Shown: in pieces, positions 47,411-60,579 of the stretch
Layout: every line of letters begins with the position of its first letter
How positions within the stretch are numbered: the first letter of the stretch is position 1
Assembly (NCBI GenBank): GCA_951804985.1
Contig: OX638131.1
Coordinates: forward strand, 88,796,349-88,860,348
Source of the DNA: Dryomyza anilis
Taxonomy: Eukaryota > Arthropoda > Insecta > Diptera > Dryomyzidae
Length of the DNA stretch: 64,000 nt
Direction of reading: 5' to 3'
Position numbers and translations under genes: made by a program
Notes under the pieces: generated by a model
Told to the model about the DNA's origin: nothing
Database searches by the model: none
What the model saw: only the letters and a program-made list of their open reading frames with translations

Positions 47411-49920
47411 AATTCATATATAACAAGTTTCAGCACCCATGGTTTTCATAATTTCCCAGAGACATTTATCTAAACCAACATTATCTAATCTCATCAGTGC
47501 AATGTCAGCACAAATCACGCTTTCAATCCAATTATCGACACTCTATAAATTGCACTAATTACAAGGCAATAAATCGTTATCCATTTTCCAACCATTCGTT
47601 ACATCAAAACGTTGCTATGAAGTACAGAAAAAAAACCATATTGAAGCAAATCAATTATCACAAATTCATTCATTCATACAATCACTGATATGAGGATGAT
47701 AATAATAAAAAGTGATGATGAGGATGACGACGACGATTCGATGGCTTGCAATTTTAGCCTTCATAAAGCGCAAAATTAACGACCTCACAGCTGTTGGGGG
47801 TGCAAATGAGCGCAATTAGAACACAAAGTCTAGGATTTTCTAGGTTTTGTTTTGTATGAAAATCAAAGGCGAAGCAGGGGCAGAGTGGTTTGGAAATTTG
47901 TGCCTGAGTGGTTAATAGGTGTCGATTTATGACATCGACACATTGTGTAATGATTTGCATAACGCCAACTAATACAACAAAAATGATGAAAGGCGTGAAA
48001 ATTGGCAACACATGGAAAAATTGTAACTTGAGCGCTAGATGTGAAATTTGGCAACATATGCAAAAAATAATAATAATAATAAAACTGTGTCAATATTATA
48101 GTTATTAATAATAGAGAGTATACAGAAAAAAATCTGCAATATGATGAATTGATTCATAAATATTATGAATTTTTTCATTAACTAACAGATTCATCATATA
48201 GATACCACCGTTCATTAAATGAAATATTGATGAATATATTCATTATATATATGAAATTATTCGTACTTTCGAACATCATAGTGAAGAACGAAATATTCAA
48301 TACAATGAATTTGAATCGTCATATTGATGAATTTGTTCATAATATTTATGAATATAATATTTTTTTACGAATTTTTCAAAAAAAAAAAATTTTTTTTTTA
48401 GTGTTGTAAATATTTTATTTAAAAAATAACAGAAAAATATTTTATTAAAAATTTCGAAAAATATTTAAAAAAAAAAAAAATTTCGAAAAAAAAAATCGAT
48501 TTTTTTTTATATATTTTTATATTTATATATATTTTTGGTAAAAATATAGAAAAATATTTTATTCGAAGCAGATGTAGTTTGAAATTTCGGAAATGAATTT
48601 TGTTTAGGTTAGGATTTTGGCTGTTTTAAAAAATAACATAAGAAGTCTTTCTTAATGAATCACTCAATTTTTGTCTTACAATAAAAATATACAAAAAAAA
48701 GAAGTATGGAAGGTAGGTAAGATGGGACATTTTGATGTTGGGAAATTTTGATAGCGATATTCCCTATTCTCGTTTCATGAGAAGTATAAAATGAGATTGA
48801 AAATGAGACAAAAACTAATTTTTATATTATTAACAGAATATGAAAAAAGCTTTTATCTCATTTTCATTTTATATTACTCATCAAACGAGAATAGAGTCTC
48901 TGGTATTAGTAAGAATTATGAATATTATAGTCGGAATATAAATACGTAATGTGTGCGATTACCCAAATTAGTCTAGAAGTTTCCAGGGTTTACGAATCCT
49001 GAAAATAACTGCAAACTTGAAATCTTGTTTGAATGTCCTAGTACCCATAAAATAATTGCTTAATAAAATAATATTTTCATTAAAAGTATTTATGTTTTGT
49101 TCAGTGTATATTTAAAGGCAATTTTAAAAAAATTTGAATTTTTCGTATTATGCAATATGCCAATGTTGCCACACTTACTAATGACACTTAAAGCTTATGA
49201 CAGCTCGTTAAATTTTTTAGTTTACTATAACATTGTGTTATTTATTGGTGCTCTTGTTACCGAAATCGTTAACAGTTTAATTAATATAAGCATCATAAAT
49301 GTGCGAATTGATTGTGAACATTTTGTTATCAGGTCATTTGTACTGAAAACAGATGTTGTTAAATGTTTACAAAGGTACTTTTGCGATAATGTTAATTACA
49401 ACCTAAATAAAACGAACCCAATGAACATAAAGCGAAGCTATAAAAATTAGATTGATGACTCATTATGTTTTAATTAATATTTTAATTATTTAAATTAATA
49501 TTTTCTAATATAAATTTAAAGAATTTAATTTAAATTAGTTAGAAAGCTGTTTCTAGAGATCAAGAAAAAATCTTCTATTAAAAACTTTTATTTAAATTAT
49601 TACGTGTGATGTATTGATATCTTAAGATATACATGAATATGTAACAGGTCGGGATGTTATAATTCAAAAATACAATGATCAGTTTCACTTCTTAGATCTA
49701 GTGCAGCTCAATAGAAAACAAAAAAATATCTTCTATTAACAACTCTTATTTGAATTATTATTAAGAACACTTATGCATTCATAAATATAAAGATTTTTTA
49801 AGGAAGATATGATCATGTAATTGTCAAAAACTATAATGAGCAGTTATCGTTCTGACTCTAGCTCAATTCCTATGAGAATATAATAGAAAACCATTTTTAG
49901 AATTCAAGAAAAAAAGTTCA
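47411..49920. other. Intron sequence; unique island and ATTGATGAAT repeats
   Basis: 47690-47960 is unique and less AT-rich. 48125-48360 repeats TATTGATGAAT / ATTCATCAATA-type words, perhaps an inverted-repeat relic. The 117-codon frame 49097-49450 is AT-rich with one hydrophobic stretch; a frame this long is not surprising by chance here and is not called. Confidence 0.4.
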
Positions 49921-49924
49921 TATC

Positions 49925-50545
49925 GTCACTGTCATGCAAAAGGGGGCGAATGTGCTTTTTAAAAATGTTGGGAAATCAAAATTATAGCAATAAAACGAAG
50001 AAATTGGAAAATTTTAAAATCTTGTTATGCCAAAAGGGCGAATCTTTTAGTTTTTTCGCCATAACATTTTATTGGTACAAGATAAAATGGTGCGGTAAAT
50101 GCATTTATTGTTCGTTTCTGAAGCACCTATCAATTGGCATCATTATTTAACAATATTTTGCCAAATATTTTTTCCTGCAAATAACAAATGACAAATTAAT
50201 GTTTGGAAAAATATTTTTGTATAATGCAGATCGATAGGTGCTTCAAAAATAAACAACTAATGCCTTTACACCACTATTTTATCTTGGACCAATAAAAAGC
50301 TATGGCGAAAAAATGAAATGATTCGCCCGTTTGGCATGACACGATTTTCAAATTTTCGAAATTTTGTTATTTGCTTTTTTGATGATGCAGATCGATAGGT
50401 GCTTTAAAAAAGAAATGCCCTTTCACCACTTTTTTATTTCGTATCAATAAAAAGTTAGTGCGAAAAAACGAAAAGATTCTCCCTTTTGGCATGAGTAGAT
50501 TTTCAATTTTTCAAATTCGCCCTTTTGGTTTTGTGTTTGTAGGTT
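49925..50545. mobile_element. Inverted-repeat element built from a GCATGAC-AAGGGCGAA unit
   Basis: The unit with GCCAAAAGGGCGAATC, CGCCATAACATTTTATTGG and GAAGCACCTATC (49930-50150) returns reversed at 50215-50390 and again, same direction as the reversed copy, at 50385-50530. The 66-codon frame at 49950 lies inside it. Confidence 0.65.
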
Positions 50546-50574
50546 TTCTTACAATGTAAAAATAAATAGTTCCT

Positions 50575-50797
50575 GTAGGTCCGGTGGGACCTACAGTTTA
50601 TTGCCGAATCCGAACGGAGGGTAAGAGCTTTTCATAGGCAATGTTTTACTCTCGTAGGTTTGCCATTTACTGACGAGAGGTAGCGCGGTATAGAAAAATG
50701 TTTCTATGAAAAGATGTTGTTAGCCCCAGTCCAGGCTTGAACCGGGGACCTTTCCGCTCGCAGTCCAACGCACTAGCCACTGAGCTACCGAGGCTAC
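50575..50797 (-). mobile_element. tRNA-derived SINE, minus-strand copy
   Basis: Reverse complement of 13657-13855: head GTAGCCTCGGTAGCTCAG, B box GGTTCAAGCC, body CTATACCGCGCTACCTCTCG. It stops within GTAGGTCCCACC, followed by GGACCTACAGG, which forms a small palindrome. The distal tail of the 13.7-kb copy is missing. Confidence 0.85.
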
Positions 50798-51074
50798 ATT
50801 ATTAAAGTTCCTGTTTATCACTCTAGCATAACCCACAAAATTTTAACAAAAAACCTTCTCTAGAATTCAAGAAAAAAAAAATATTTTTTCATCTCTTTTT
50901 AATATTATTTAAAATGTTTATTAAAATTACTTATTTGTTTAAGCAAAATTTAAAAGTATAAAGTGACATGATCGGTTTCTTACAAGATCATAATAAAATA
51001 ATCAATACTCAATCATGACCTTGGCGTAATTTATATTCGAATTTAAATGTAAACAGTCTCTTGAATTCATGAAA

Positions 51075-51198
51075 TCAATGGCAATGTCATGGTATTTTCT
51101 AGTATTTAATAGTATTTTCCGATTAAAATAATAATTTATCCTATTGACTATTTTTAATAGTAATAAACTATTATTTATATAAAATAATTTTCTGGGTG
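51075..51198. mobile_element. ACCCAGAAAAA-family MITE, partial
   Basis: Matches 6515-6609: GGCAATGTCATGGTATTTTC, CGATTAAAATAATAATTTAT, ending TTTTCTGGGTGT. The left terminal repeat is missing. Confidence 0.7.
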
Positions 51199-51225
51199 TG
51201 TAAACTTTATAAAAACTTTAATCAC

Positions 51226-52082
51226 TACACTCAGAAAAAAAAACAATTAGTAATTTAAAACAAAAAATAATATTCTATTAAAAATAGGATGTTCAATAGG
51301 ATGTATACCATTAGTTCAATAATATTCAAACTGTTAATACAATATGTTGTTGTACGATAAATTTTGAAATATTATATTTTAATTACAATAGCAAAACCTA
51401 TTAATAGCGACGTTTGTTATAATCAGGGCTAAAAAACTAGATAAATATAGATCAAACAATTTAAAATATGGATTAAAAAACTTAAAATATGTGTAATAAA
51501 TTCAAAATATGGATATTTGTTTAATTTAAATTTTTCAGTCCTCTCATGAAATTTTTCACTTGAAAAAAATAAATTGTACTGAAGAAAAATTATTTTTCAA
51601 ACCAAATTTGTACACCCAACCAAATTTGCTACAAATCACAATATATTGTTTCCTGTAGAGATATCCTGATATAGTTTCTGCAGTAAAATTGTTTGATTTT
51701 ATCCATTGAACTGCAAATATATTTTAAAATATCAAAATTGTAGTGCAAATTGAGACACAGGAATCAGTTTTTATTAAAAATATGGATTTTTATGGATTAT
51801 GGATTTTTACTTAAAAATTCTTATAATATGTATTTAAATATTGAATACCGTCATAGTAAATACATACAAAAGCGAGCCGTGATTATTATTATAGGCGAAA
51901 ACACATTCAAACAATGGTATTTATACCGTTATAGTCAATAATATTCAAATTATTAAATGAATGGCACTGAACTTTACAAATACTTTCAAATTAATTAGAA
52001 AACTTTTAATCAATATGAAAAACGATTAATACATGAACCTTAGATTAATTATTTACTTAATGGAACCTTTTCTTCTGAGTGT
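51226..52082. mobile_element. Possible element with ACACTCAGAA ends
   Basis: ACACTCAGAAAAAAAAAC at the left and TTTTCTTCTGAGTGT at the right could be terminal inverted repeats of an 857-bp element. TCAATAATATTCAAA words occur at both sides (51310, 51932). No transposase frame; modest support. Confidence 0.4.
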
Positions 52083-53559
52083 ATAAACTCTAAAAATTTC
52101 TTAACTATCAGAGAAGTGAAATATAATTTGAAAAATGTCTTCATTTAAATACAATGACTTTGTTGAATGGTGGCCAAGGCCGCAAGTGTGGCCGGAAGTG
52201 ATTTACATCCTTACAAAAAGAACTTTGCATTATGCTAGTACAAAAACAACAACAACAAAAATAGTAAAGCTTATGCAACGCGCAATGCTGCCAACATAAA
52301 AATGAGAAATTGCAAGGAAAAATATAAAAAAAAGAAAAAATTACAAAAAAATTACAAAATAACAAAAAAGAATAGTAGAAAAATATAAAAAATAACGTAA
52401 AATATAGAGGGTGGCATAAAATACGATTACGTTTCGCGCTATCTCAGGCCTTTTAACTGGAATATGCATTTTTCATATTGCCGGAAGCATTTCTAAGACA
52501 GCTACGACACAGTTCAAGGATTTATATTTTATTGCCCTACGAAAAATATGGTTGACAACACTGAATATATTTTTTTTAGATTTTTTAGTTTTTATACATG
52601 GTTCTTTTCTATTGCATCTTTCTGTTTTATACGATGGTGCGGTGCCATAAATTTCACATCGATGAACGCCATTTTTATTGCATGCCAACCAACGTGAGCG
52701 CGCGACATGGCGCTGACTTCCGTTTTACATGATGGCGTAATCAATGGCGTCAGTGCGCAGTGGGGGGATACGCTGTGGCGCGCACTTTGATTTTTATGCG
52801 TCTGTTGCGGCCGCTATGCAGGAGTAGCAATTTTAGCACACAGTTAATTTATGCAGTACCAGATTTGTTTAACTCAAACATTTAAATACGGAAATTGAAG
52901 TTATTTCATATTTTTATTATTTTAAATTAAAAGTGTGACCATAAATAAAAGAAAAATAAAATAAATAATGCTTAAAAAATAATGTTTGCTTTCAAAAAAA
53001 AACTATGTTATAAACAGTAATTCGCATTTTGCTTTTTTAATTTCTTTACACTTAAAATGAAATTGCGAAAACTTAATTTTTAAAGCCAATTTACGTTACA
53101 TTTACTCATTGACTATGTGACATATTTCATGTGATAACAAAGTCATAACTAACTTTGAAACAACTAAAAAATGTGATTTTGTTGAACTTTTATTTTCCTC
53201 AATAAATAAAATATATAAAAACATTCTTCTTGTTGACATTTTGTTGTTGCTACTTTTTGCTACCTTTTTTATAATATTTCATCGAAACTGCACATATTAT
53301 GTTTGTGCCAACAGTCTTGCAATTAACTGTCATCTTCAGCAGATACTACGATGAACGCAAACTTTTCACGTTTTCGACTATAGCAACACACAACACGAAA
53401 GTGACAGAAACATGGTTTTTACTGCGTTTTTACGATATGGGTGATGGATGGCAACACACTTGATTTAATTAAAAATCGATTTATTTTCACATTTGATTTC
53501 TATGCATTGACGTTGTAGTTGATTAAATGAAATAGCATTATTAACTTGTTTATCTTGAG
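52083..53559. other. Intron sequence with GC-richer island at 52660-52810
   Basis: 52660-52810 has several GGCG/GCGC words (ACGTGAGCGCGCGACATGGC). A 54-codon frame at 52135-52299 (MSSFKYNDFVEWWPRPQVWP…) lies in partly unique DNA and is not recognised. Nothing else was seen. Confidence 0.35.
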
Positions 53560-54060
53560 ATGCTGACTATTTTTCACCAAACAATTATTTTCCAAAAAAA
53601 AACAAAATTCTTCCCCGGACAATCTATGAGACAATTTATCTCTGGACAACTATTCCCTAAGACAAATATTCCCACAGACAATTCTATCGCGACACAATTT
53701 ATCAATTCTTCCCCCGAAAAATATTTCCAAAAAAATCTTACCCGGACAATCTATGAGACAATTCATTTCTGGAAAAATATTCCCTGAGACAAATATTTCT
53801 ACATACAATGCCATCGTCAGATAATTCCGAGACAATTTCTCCGTGGGAATTCCCTGCAATTCAATGTTAAGACAATTTATATCAGGACATATTCTCCTCT
53901 AGACAATTCTTTTCCGTAGCGTTTTTCTATAAAACAATTTCTCCTTGAGACACTTTTTCCCTCAAAACAATTCTTATCTGTGACTATTCCTTCTCGACAA
54001 TTTTTCCTTCCCTACAAAATATTCCACGAGATAAGTCCTTCTCATAAACGGATGGCAACA
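53560..54060 (+). repeat. Degenerate minisatellite GAGACAATTCTTCCC
   Basis: About twenty to thirty loose units, such as CCCGGACAATCTATGAGACA, GACAATTTATCTCTGG and AGACAATTCTTTTCC. The frames in it (53560-53787, and 53650-53859 minus) are by-products. Related tracts: 54545-54720, 60580-60630, 60850-61050 (reverse) and 13420-13512. Confidence 0.75.
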
Positions 54061-54129
54061 ATTTGTTTGAATAAGTTCATTTAAAAATAATATGAAATTA
54101 CCAAACATGTATTACAAATGAAGTGTAAT

Positions 54130-54530
54130 TAAAATATAATCGAAATTGAATTTATTTTTGTTCAGATTGTAGTGACAGATTACTATGTGTAAACATTTTG
54201 TATATTCCCTAGCAGAATCTGTCAAACTTACCATAAATATGTTACAACACAAACATTACATTTTCATTTCATTGGAATATAGTATTTCTTGGCAGTTTAC
54301 TTGATTATAACTATGTCTTAGAACAAACAGAAAATGCTATTCAAATCTAATTATAACTTCGGTTTGCAACGCTCGTCTTCATTCGGTTAATTATCGACAG
54401 ATAGAGTTGGCAACGTTGCGCAGCATTTTCTACATATGTCTCTTTTATCAACGTTTGAAGTCTGTATTGGTCCTTTTAAACATACTGATGTTTAAAAACA
54501 AACAATAAAATGAAATTAGATGTAAATAAA
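54130..54530 (+). repeat. Dispersed repeat, second copy of 3565-4100
   Basis: Shares AATCGAAATTGAATTTATTT, CTTACCATAAATATGTTACA, AGTATTTCTTGGCA and the TTGGCAACGTTG..CAGCATTTTCTAC block. It has only one of the tandem units seen in the 3.6-kb copy. Confidence 0.75.
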
Positions 54531-54544
54531 AGTATTCTTACAAT

Positions 54545-54720
54545 ACCTCCCAGAGGAAATTCTTCCCTGAAACAACTAAACTCCAGAAAAATCGTTCCCG
54601 AGAAAATTCTTCCTGAGATATATATGCTCCGGACAAAGCCTTCACTTAGAAAAACTCTCTGTCTCAGTTCTTCCTGAGACTAAACTTTTAAGAGACAATT
54701 CATTCCAAAACAATTCATGC
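54545..54720 (+). repeat. Second GACAATTCTTCC-type minisatellite tract
   Basis: Units such as GGAAATTCTTCCCTGAAACA and GAGAAAATTCTTCCTGAGA, less regular than 53560-54060, from which it is separated by the dispersed repeat copy. Confidence 0.55.
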
Positions 54721-55126
54721 ACATAGATCAAAATACAATAAATAGAGCAGAAAATTACAGAAAAAGTTAAATTTCTGATGTTGAAATACAGTTCGTTAAA
54801 TAGCCGAACTCTTAATAAGTCGTTCATCTAATTAATGAATTAATTCATAACATTTGTAATATCTAATCATCAATATTTTAAAATTTTCTGTAACACCATG
54901 AAGGAGAAATAAATATAGGTAATACGAAATATGTTCTTCAATATGATGAATATGTTTATTATTTCATTTATTCGAATATTTCATCTATTAGAATATTTCC
55001 ATACATATCAGATTAAATTTAATAAAGATTACAATAAGGCTAATCATTTCACTTCGTATCACCCGCGTATTTCGTAAAAATTGTACACTATAAAGCTTAT
55101 AATATGTACGACATACGCATGTACGT

Positions 55127-55446
55127 ACACACAGAATAGAGATTTGTTGCGCCAACCAACTCTTTGCCCAACGAACTTATTCGGTTCTCTCAACCGCTAT
55201 TTCGGTTGTTATTGTCAAAATAAAAATAGTTTTAGTTTGTACTACAACCAATTTCGAACCGTTTTAGAACATTTTAGTACAGATTTAGAACCTTTAGGAG
55301 TGTGTATAGACTAATATTTCAACTGTATACGCCAATATGGCAGTTCCGCCAGAAAATGTTTAAACCATTCGAACTAACCGAATGAAGTTAGTTCGTACAA
55401 CTTTATCATTCTTCCAACCCAATGCCAAAAGAGGCTTTTTATTGTG
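55127..55446 (+). mobile_element. CACACAGAA MITE, copy 1
   Basis: From CACACAGAATAGAGATTTGT to AATGCCAAAAGAGGC. It shares AACTCTTTGCCCAACGAACT and ATGGCAGTTCCGCCAGAAAA words with three other copies within 2.8 kb. The 77-codon frame here is part of the element. Confidence 0.8.
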
Positions 55447-56200
55447 ATTTTTAAATGTGATTTTAAAAAATAAATCTTTCATAAGCCAACAGTTTTCAGA
55501 GCACAAAGAACACATAAATATTTCCACAATAAATCACAAAAAATTCTGCCCCATCATTTATATAAAATAATCTCTAAATACTGCAAAATCTGTCATTACA
55601 TTTTTATTTGTCAACATTTCGCTACTCCAGTAAAACGTGCACAACATCTATATCATTTTAAAACAGCTTAAATTTTTATTATTATTATTTTATGTACCCA
55701 AGCGTAATCTTCAATCAATATCCTATAAAACTCAATTAACACATTCATGATTTAATTCCATTATGCGTTCATTTCGCATTGTTTTTTATATGTTATACAT
55801 GTGGGTCTTAATATTGAGGCATGTTCGTTATTTCAGTTAATAAATCATAAAAGAAAGACATCATCGATTATGACGACATTTTTTTCAAGAGATAACATCT
55901 TTTTGTTTGCACAAATACACGCAGCTACTGGATGCATCATTAATTAAATGACTGCTTAATATAATATTATGTTATCTTGATGATAACGTCTGGTGTATAT
56001 CAATTGTGGTACAATATATATACATATAAAATACTGTGCGTCTACAAAATAATTAAAATTAATAGTATTTTTATCGCACTTAATCGGGGTATTTATTGCT
56101 CTATAATGGGGAAAATCGTGGGAAATAAATCAGTGATAGTGCCTAATGGAATTTCAATTGTAGTATTTGAGAAGACAACAATTTACAAAATTTTATAATA
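55447..56200. other. AT-rich spacer, no feature seen
   Basis: The 73-codon frame at 55977-56198 matches nothing I recognise. Confidence 0.4.
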
Positions 56201-56503
56201 ACACACAGAAAAATCCTCTTCTGGCATGAGGTTAAAAAAGTAATTTGTACCAACAAACTTCATTCGGTGAAAATCGAATGGTTTACAAATTTGCTGGCGG
56301 AAGTGCCATATTAGCCTATACACTTGAAATATTAGTCTATACACACTTCTAATGGTACTAAATCTGTATTCAATTGTTCTAAAACAATTCGAAATTGATT
56401 GCAGTACAAACTACTACTCTCTTCATTTTGACAAAAACAACAGACTAAGCAGTTGAGAGAACCGAATAAGCTGGTTGTCGCAACAAATCTCTATTACGTG
56501 TGT
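56201..56503 (-). mobile_element. CACACAGAA MITE, copy 2 (reversed)
   Basis: From ACACACAGAAAAATCCTCTT to CTCTATTACGTGTGT, in the opposite orientation to copy 1. The terminal ACACAC-type repeats suggest short terminal inverted repeats. Confidence 0.8.
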
Positions 56504-57348
56504 AGTAAATTGAGAATAATATTAGTTTAGTCTGTATTATTGAAGTTAAAGTTAAATAAATAATTCTAGTTTTTTTATTACTCAACTACTTAATAACTTT
56601 GTGGCAACTTGGTAGCCACTCAATTGTTATTAAAAGGGCTTGTTACAAATGAGGCGAAATATACTTATTTGCCACTGAATTATAAACCAAAATGCTCCGG
56701 GGTGAGACTTAGCTGCCACAAATTTGGATCCATTTAGGTGTCGGTTCACCTATTTGGAACTTGAACTATAATTTGAAAAGTGTTTGGATTTGAAAAAATG
56801 TATTTTAAATTATTTATAAACATATTATTATAAGGATTTTCATTCTATATTTTCAATTTATATGGAATATTTTATAATTTGCCACTATTTTACCACTATT
56901 TTACCACCTAATAGCAACAAAGTAAACTCTGCCCATTTTTTAATATGTTCCATTATCAGTATGTATGATAGTTATATCACAGCACAGCACTTATTATTAC
57001 GTATTTTCTACACATGTTGTTAGACATCGTTTTGGAACTAAATAACACAGGTTTGCAACACTAATATAAGATGTAAAATAAATGGTACACATATGTCACA
57101 AAAGTTTGTTCCAATTGTCGAGCAGCGATTACTTGGGTAGTATGGTAAAATGTTTAAATAAAAATATAGATATCAAAAAGTTAGTAATTTTACACAATAG
57201 TTTAGACTATTTTCTATATAACCATGATTCATTTACTTTTATATCATTAGATCTTAAATACTAATAATTCAAATGTAATCTTAAAATTGTTTTTTTGATA
57301 TTAGATTCCAATATTTCGAAAACTTATTATATTATTTATATTCCTTTC
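56504..57348. other. AT-rich spacer, no gene seen
   Basis: Contains TTTTACCACTATTTTACCAC-type short repeats near 56880; no coding or RNA signature. Confidence 0.4.
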
Positions 57349-57497
57349 TACACACAGAAATTTTGTTAAATCGAATGGTTTACAAATTTGCTGGCGGAAC
57401 TGCCATTTTAGCCTATACACTATAAGAGGTTGAGAGAAGCGAATTAGTTGGTTGGGCAAAGAGTTGGTTGGCGCAACAAATTTCTACTCTGTGTGTA
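57349..57497 (-). mobile_element. CACACAGAA MITE, copy 3 (internally deleted)
   Basis: Only about 149 bp. Both ends (ACACACAGAAATTT.. and ..TACTCTGTGTGT) are kept, but the middle third is lost. Orientation as copy 2. Confidence 0.8.
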
Positions 57498-57612
57498 CTT
57501 ATGTTAAAATTTACCTTATTAATGTAAATAAAAATCGATTTAAAATATTGTTGCCAATGTACTTTCGTAAATTTCTATTCCAAAAAGTGACTGAAACAAA
57601 AACAGAGTATGA

Positions 57613-57896
57613 ACACACAGAATAGAGATTTGTTTTGTCAACCAACTCTTTGCCCAACCAACGTATTCGGTTCGCTCAACCGCTTATTTGGTTGTTATTG
57701 TTAAAATGAAAAGAGTGGTAGTTTGTACTGCAACCAATTTCAAACTGCTTTAAAACAATTTAATACATATTTAGATTTAGGCTAATATAGCAGTTCCGCC
57801 AGCAAATTTGTAAACCATTCGATTTAACCGACCGAAGTTAGTTGGTATAACTAACTTTTTATTCTTTAAACCTCATGCCAAAAGAGGATTTTTCTG
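57613..57896 (+). mobile_element. CACACAGAA MITE, copy 4
   Basis: ACACACAGAATAGAGATTTG to AGAGGATTTTTCTGT, orientation as copy 1, about 284 bp. It retains both ends and the TTGTACTGCAACCAATTTC interior. Confidence 0.82.
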
Positions 57897-59640
57897 TTTG
57901 TATGGATACACAATTGAAAACTTTATACTTTTATAATTGTTAATCAAATTATTATTTCTTAAAGCTCGTTTCATAATAAATTCATTTAACTTTGATTAGT
58001 TTTCATTTCAGCAACATTTAGTAGATTTTACTATGAAACCCCAATTTTAATAATAGCCAAATTTATCAAATTTTATTGCATACTAGGATTTACGCACATG
58101 ATAGCACAAGGCTTGGCCAAAACTGTGCACAAACTACTGAACACACACTCAGGTTATCTCCACCACCAGTCGTTCGCATTCCAAAAAAACACAAAACCGC
58201 ACCTCGCAACCATTTCGAAATGGCAACCAAACCAGCAGCCAACGTCATAAACGCCCAAATGTGTTGCCATTAACTGAATTCAAAATTTGCACCGAAAATT
58301 CAAATTCTTGAATATCCACGGCGTGACAGCACAGCATATGACGGCGACAATATGAACCACATCCGGTTCCACAACAACTGTTTGGGGTTTATTTTCATGT
58401 TGTGGTAACAACGACGATGACGACGACATGTGTAGGATACATATTTAGTTTATATATTGGGTTGCAGCATATTTTGCATTAGTTTAAAATGTTCTTTTTT
58501 TTCTATTTTCGGATAGTTTTTGCTTATATTTGGGAGAAAAACTTAGCTAACTGGCTTCGTTGTCAGCGCCCCCAAATACAATGCCAATGAATGAGGTATT
58601 CAATTTGCTAATGGTACCCGTTTTATCTGCGTAGCTGATATGTGAAAACTAATATTGCAAATTGCGCATTGATATCATTGCGCTATAAATGTTGCATCAT
58701 ATTTGGAAAATCAATGGGAAACTTTTAGGAAATTGCATTTGAATAATATTTAAATGTAGATTTGGGTGATAAAAAACGTAACCATAAATATTGCCATTTA
58801 GGTTTATAACAAAATTTAGGTTTATTGCTTTAGCTTTATTAAATATGTGTTATATATCATATTATTTGGAACTTCAGAAATTTCAACTAATTATTTTTAA
58901 CTCTTATGATATTTGATACTTAATAACCTTAGGAGTCGATAATTAGGATATTTGTTTTGAAAATTTTTATGAAAACGGGTAGATCAAAATAGGCTTTTAA
59001 CGCTTTTTATGTTTTCCCCAAACAATAAATAAAAATAGTGTAAATATTTTTTTAGAACTTAAGGGTTTTGTGCAAATCTAGATTTTTTATTCTCACTTCG
59101 TTTGGTATAAACATTAGCTATATTTAAAGTATATACACCGAAGATCAGCAACTTTAAAAGTAAAATACACAATATATTACGATTGGATGAATCAAGACAT
59201 TTACTGTCGCCGAATCTAAAATCAAATGAAAATCAAATAAATGTGTTGCTCACAACAACAAAGCACAAGTAGTGTCAAAATAAAACGCAAACAAGACGTT
59301 GTTGTAGTGAAAAGGTCTGTAATGATGTACTATAATTCAAATACTCAAATGAACTGCTTATGACACTGAGTACTCTGTACATTTTACATTTTTTTTTCAT
59401 TCTTACTTTAAGGAATTTTCATTCATATTTAAATATAAAAAAAATTCAAAAGGTATAAGACATCATATAATATTTTATATTATATTTTTATTTATCGAAC
59501 ATTATTTTTTCATTATTTAATTTTTTTGATATATTCGACCAATGCGTTGTTTTGTCGTACAAAATTTGTAAAAATTTTTTTTGGAAAAATAATATTTGTT
59601 TTATTTTTCATAAGTACATAAATACCGACAAAAACATTAC
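57897..59640. other. Intron sequence with unique island at 58080-58440
   Basis: 58080-58440 is unique and less AT-biased, with a 65-codon frame (58076-58273) that I do not recognise and GACGATGACGACGAC words. 58700-59640 is AT-rich with no feature. Confidence 0.4.
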
Positions 59641-59644
59641 TGCC

Positions 59645-60240
59645 GTCGAACGCCAAGCGGCTGAAATATTGTTGTTTTTATTGTTTGTCTTTTCACTCGT
59701 TACACGTTGCGCTTACTCGCTGCACTTACTGTATTCGTTGCATGTTCGGCGACAGTAGTGTCATTTGGTTATTTTTTGAAAACATTAAATGTCTTGAAAA
59801 AGAAAACGTCGTGACACTACTTGACACCAATGAAACAAGTACTGCAGTACAGTGTAGTCGCTGAAGAGACCGTCGAACGCCGATCGGCTGATTGGTTCTT
59901 GTTTGTATTGTTCGTCTTCTCAGTCGTTAGTCGTTGCGCTCACTTGCTGTACTTACTGTATTCGTTGCATCTTCAGCGACAGTACTGTCATTTGGTTATT
60001 TTTTCAAAACATTAAATGTCTTGAAAAAGAAAATGTCTTGACACTACTGGACACCAATGAAACAAGTATTGCAGTGAAGTGTAGTCGCTGAAGAGGCCGT
60101 CGAACGTTGAGCGGCTGATTTGTTGTTGTTTTTTCATTGTTTTCAGTGTCATTTGGTTATTTTTTCAAAACATTAAATGTCTTGACATAACTTAACTCCA
60201 ATGAAACAAGTACTGCAAGTGTAATCGCTGGAGAGACATC
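59645..60240 (+). repeat. Tandem repeat, about 227-bp unit, three copies
   Basis: GTCGAACGCC/GTTGAGCGGC starts recur at about 59645, 59873 and 60099. Each unit runs through TTGTTTGTCTTTTCACTCGT, CAGT(A/C)CTGTCATTTGGTTATT and AACATTAAATGTCTTGA. The third unit lacks the middle. Two of the units are open in the same relative frame (…FVFSLVTRCAYSLHLLYSLH…), which follows from the repeat and is not taken as a gene. Confidence 0.85.
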
Positions 60241-60579
60241 ACTATAATACTGCCGACTGTCATTGCAAAATGCACTAAATACTGTAGAGTGTAGTAGTGC
60301 ATATTTTGCTGAGGAAACTTCAAATAAATTTGTGCGAATGTTACGGATTTGTTACGGACAATTGAGGAGCTCATTTCCAAAACGTGCTATGTGAAACGAA
60401 GATAGGTCTAGTAATACCTGAATTACTCTTACTCAATGGTCGAATCAAATTAGTACAAAAGTGTTTTCCACACCTAATATTTTCGTTATATCGTGTTGTA
60501 TATTCATTAATCATTTTTGGACAGTATATTTGTAAATAAAGGCACTTAATTTTTAAGTGGATAGCATGTTTTAGAAATG

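Noticed and set aside
49097..49450. 117-residue protein with a hydrophobic segment
   Set aside because: In DNA this AT-rich, a few frames of this length are expected by chance over 64 kb in six frames; composition is Ile/Asn/Lys/Phe-biased and no motif is recognised.
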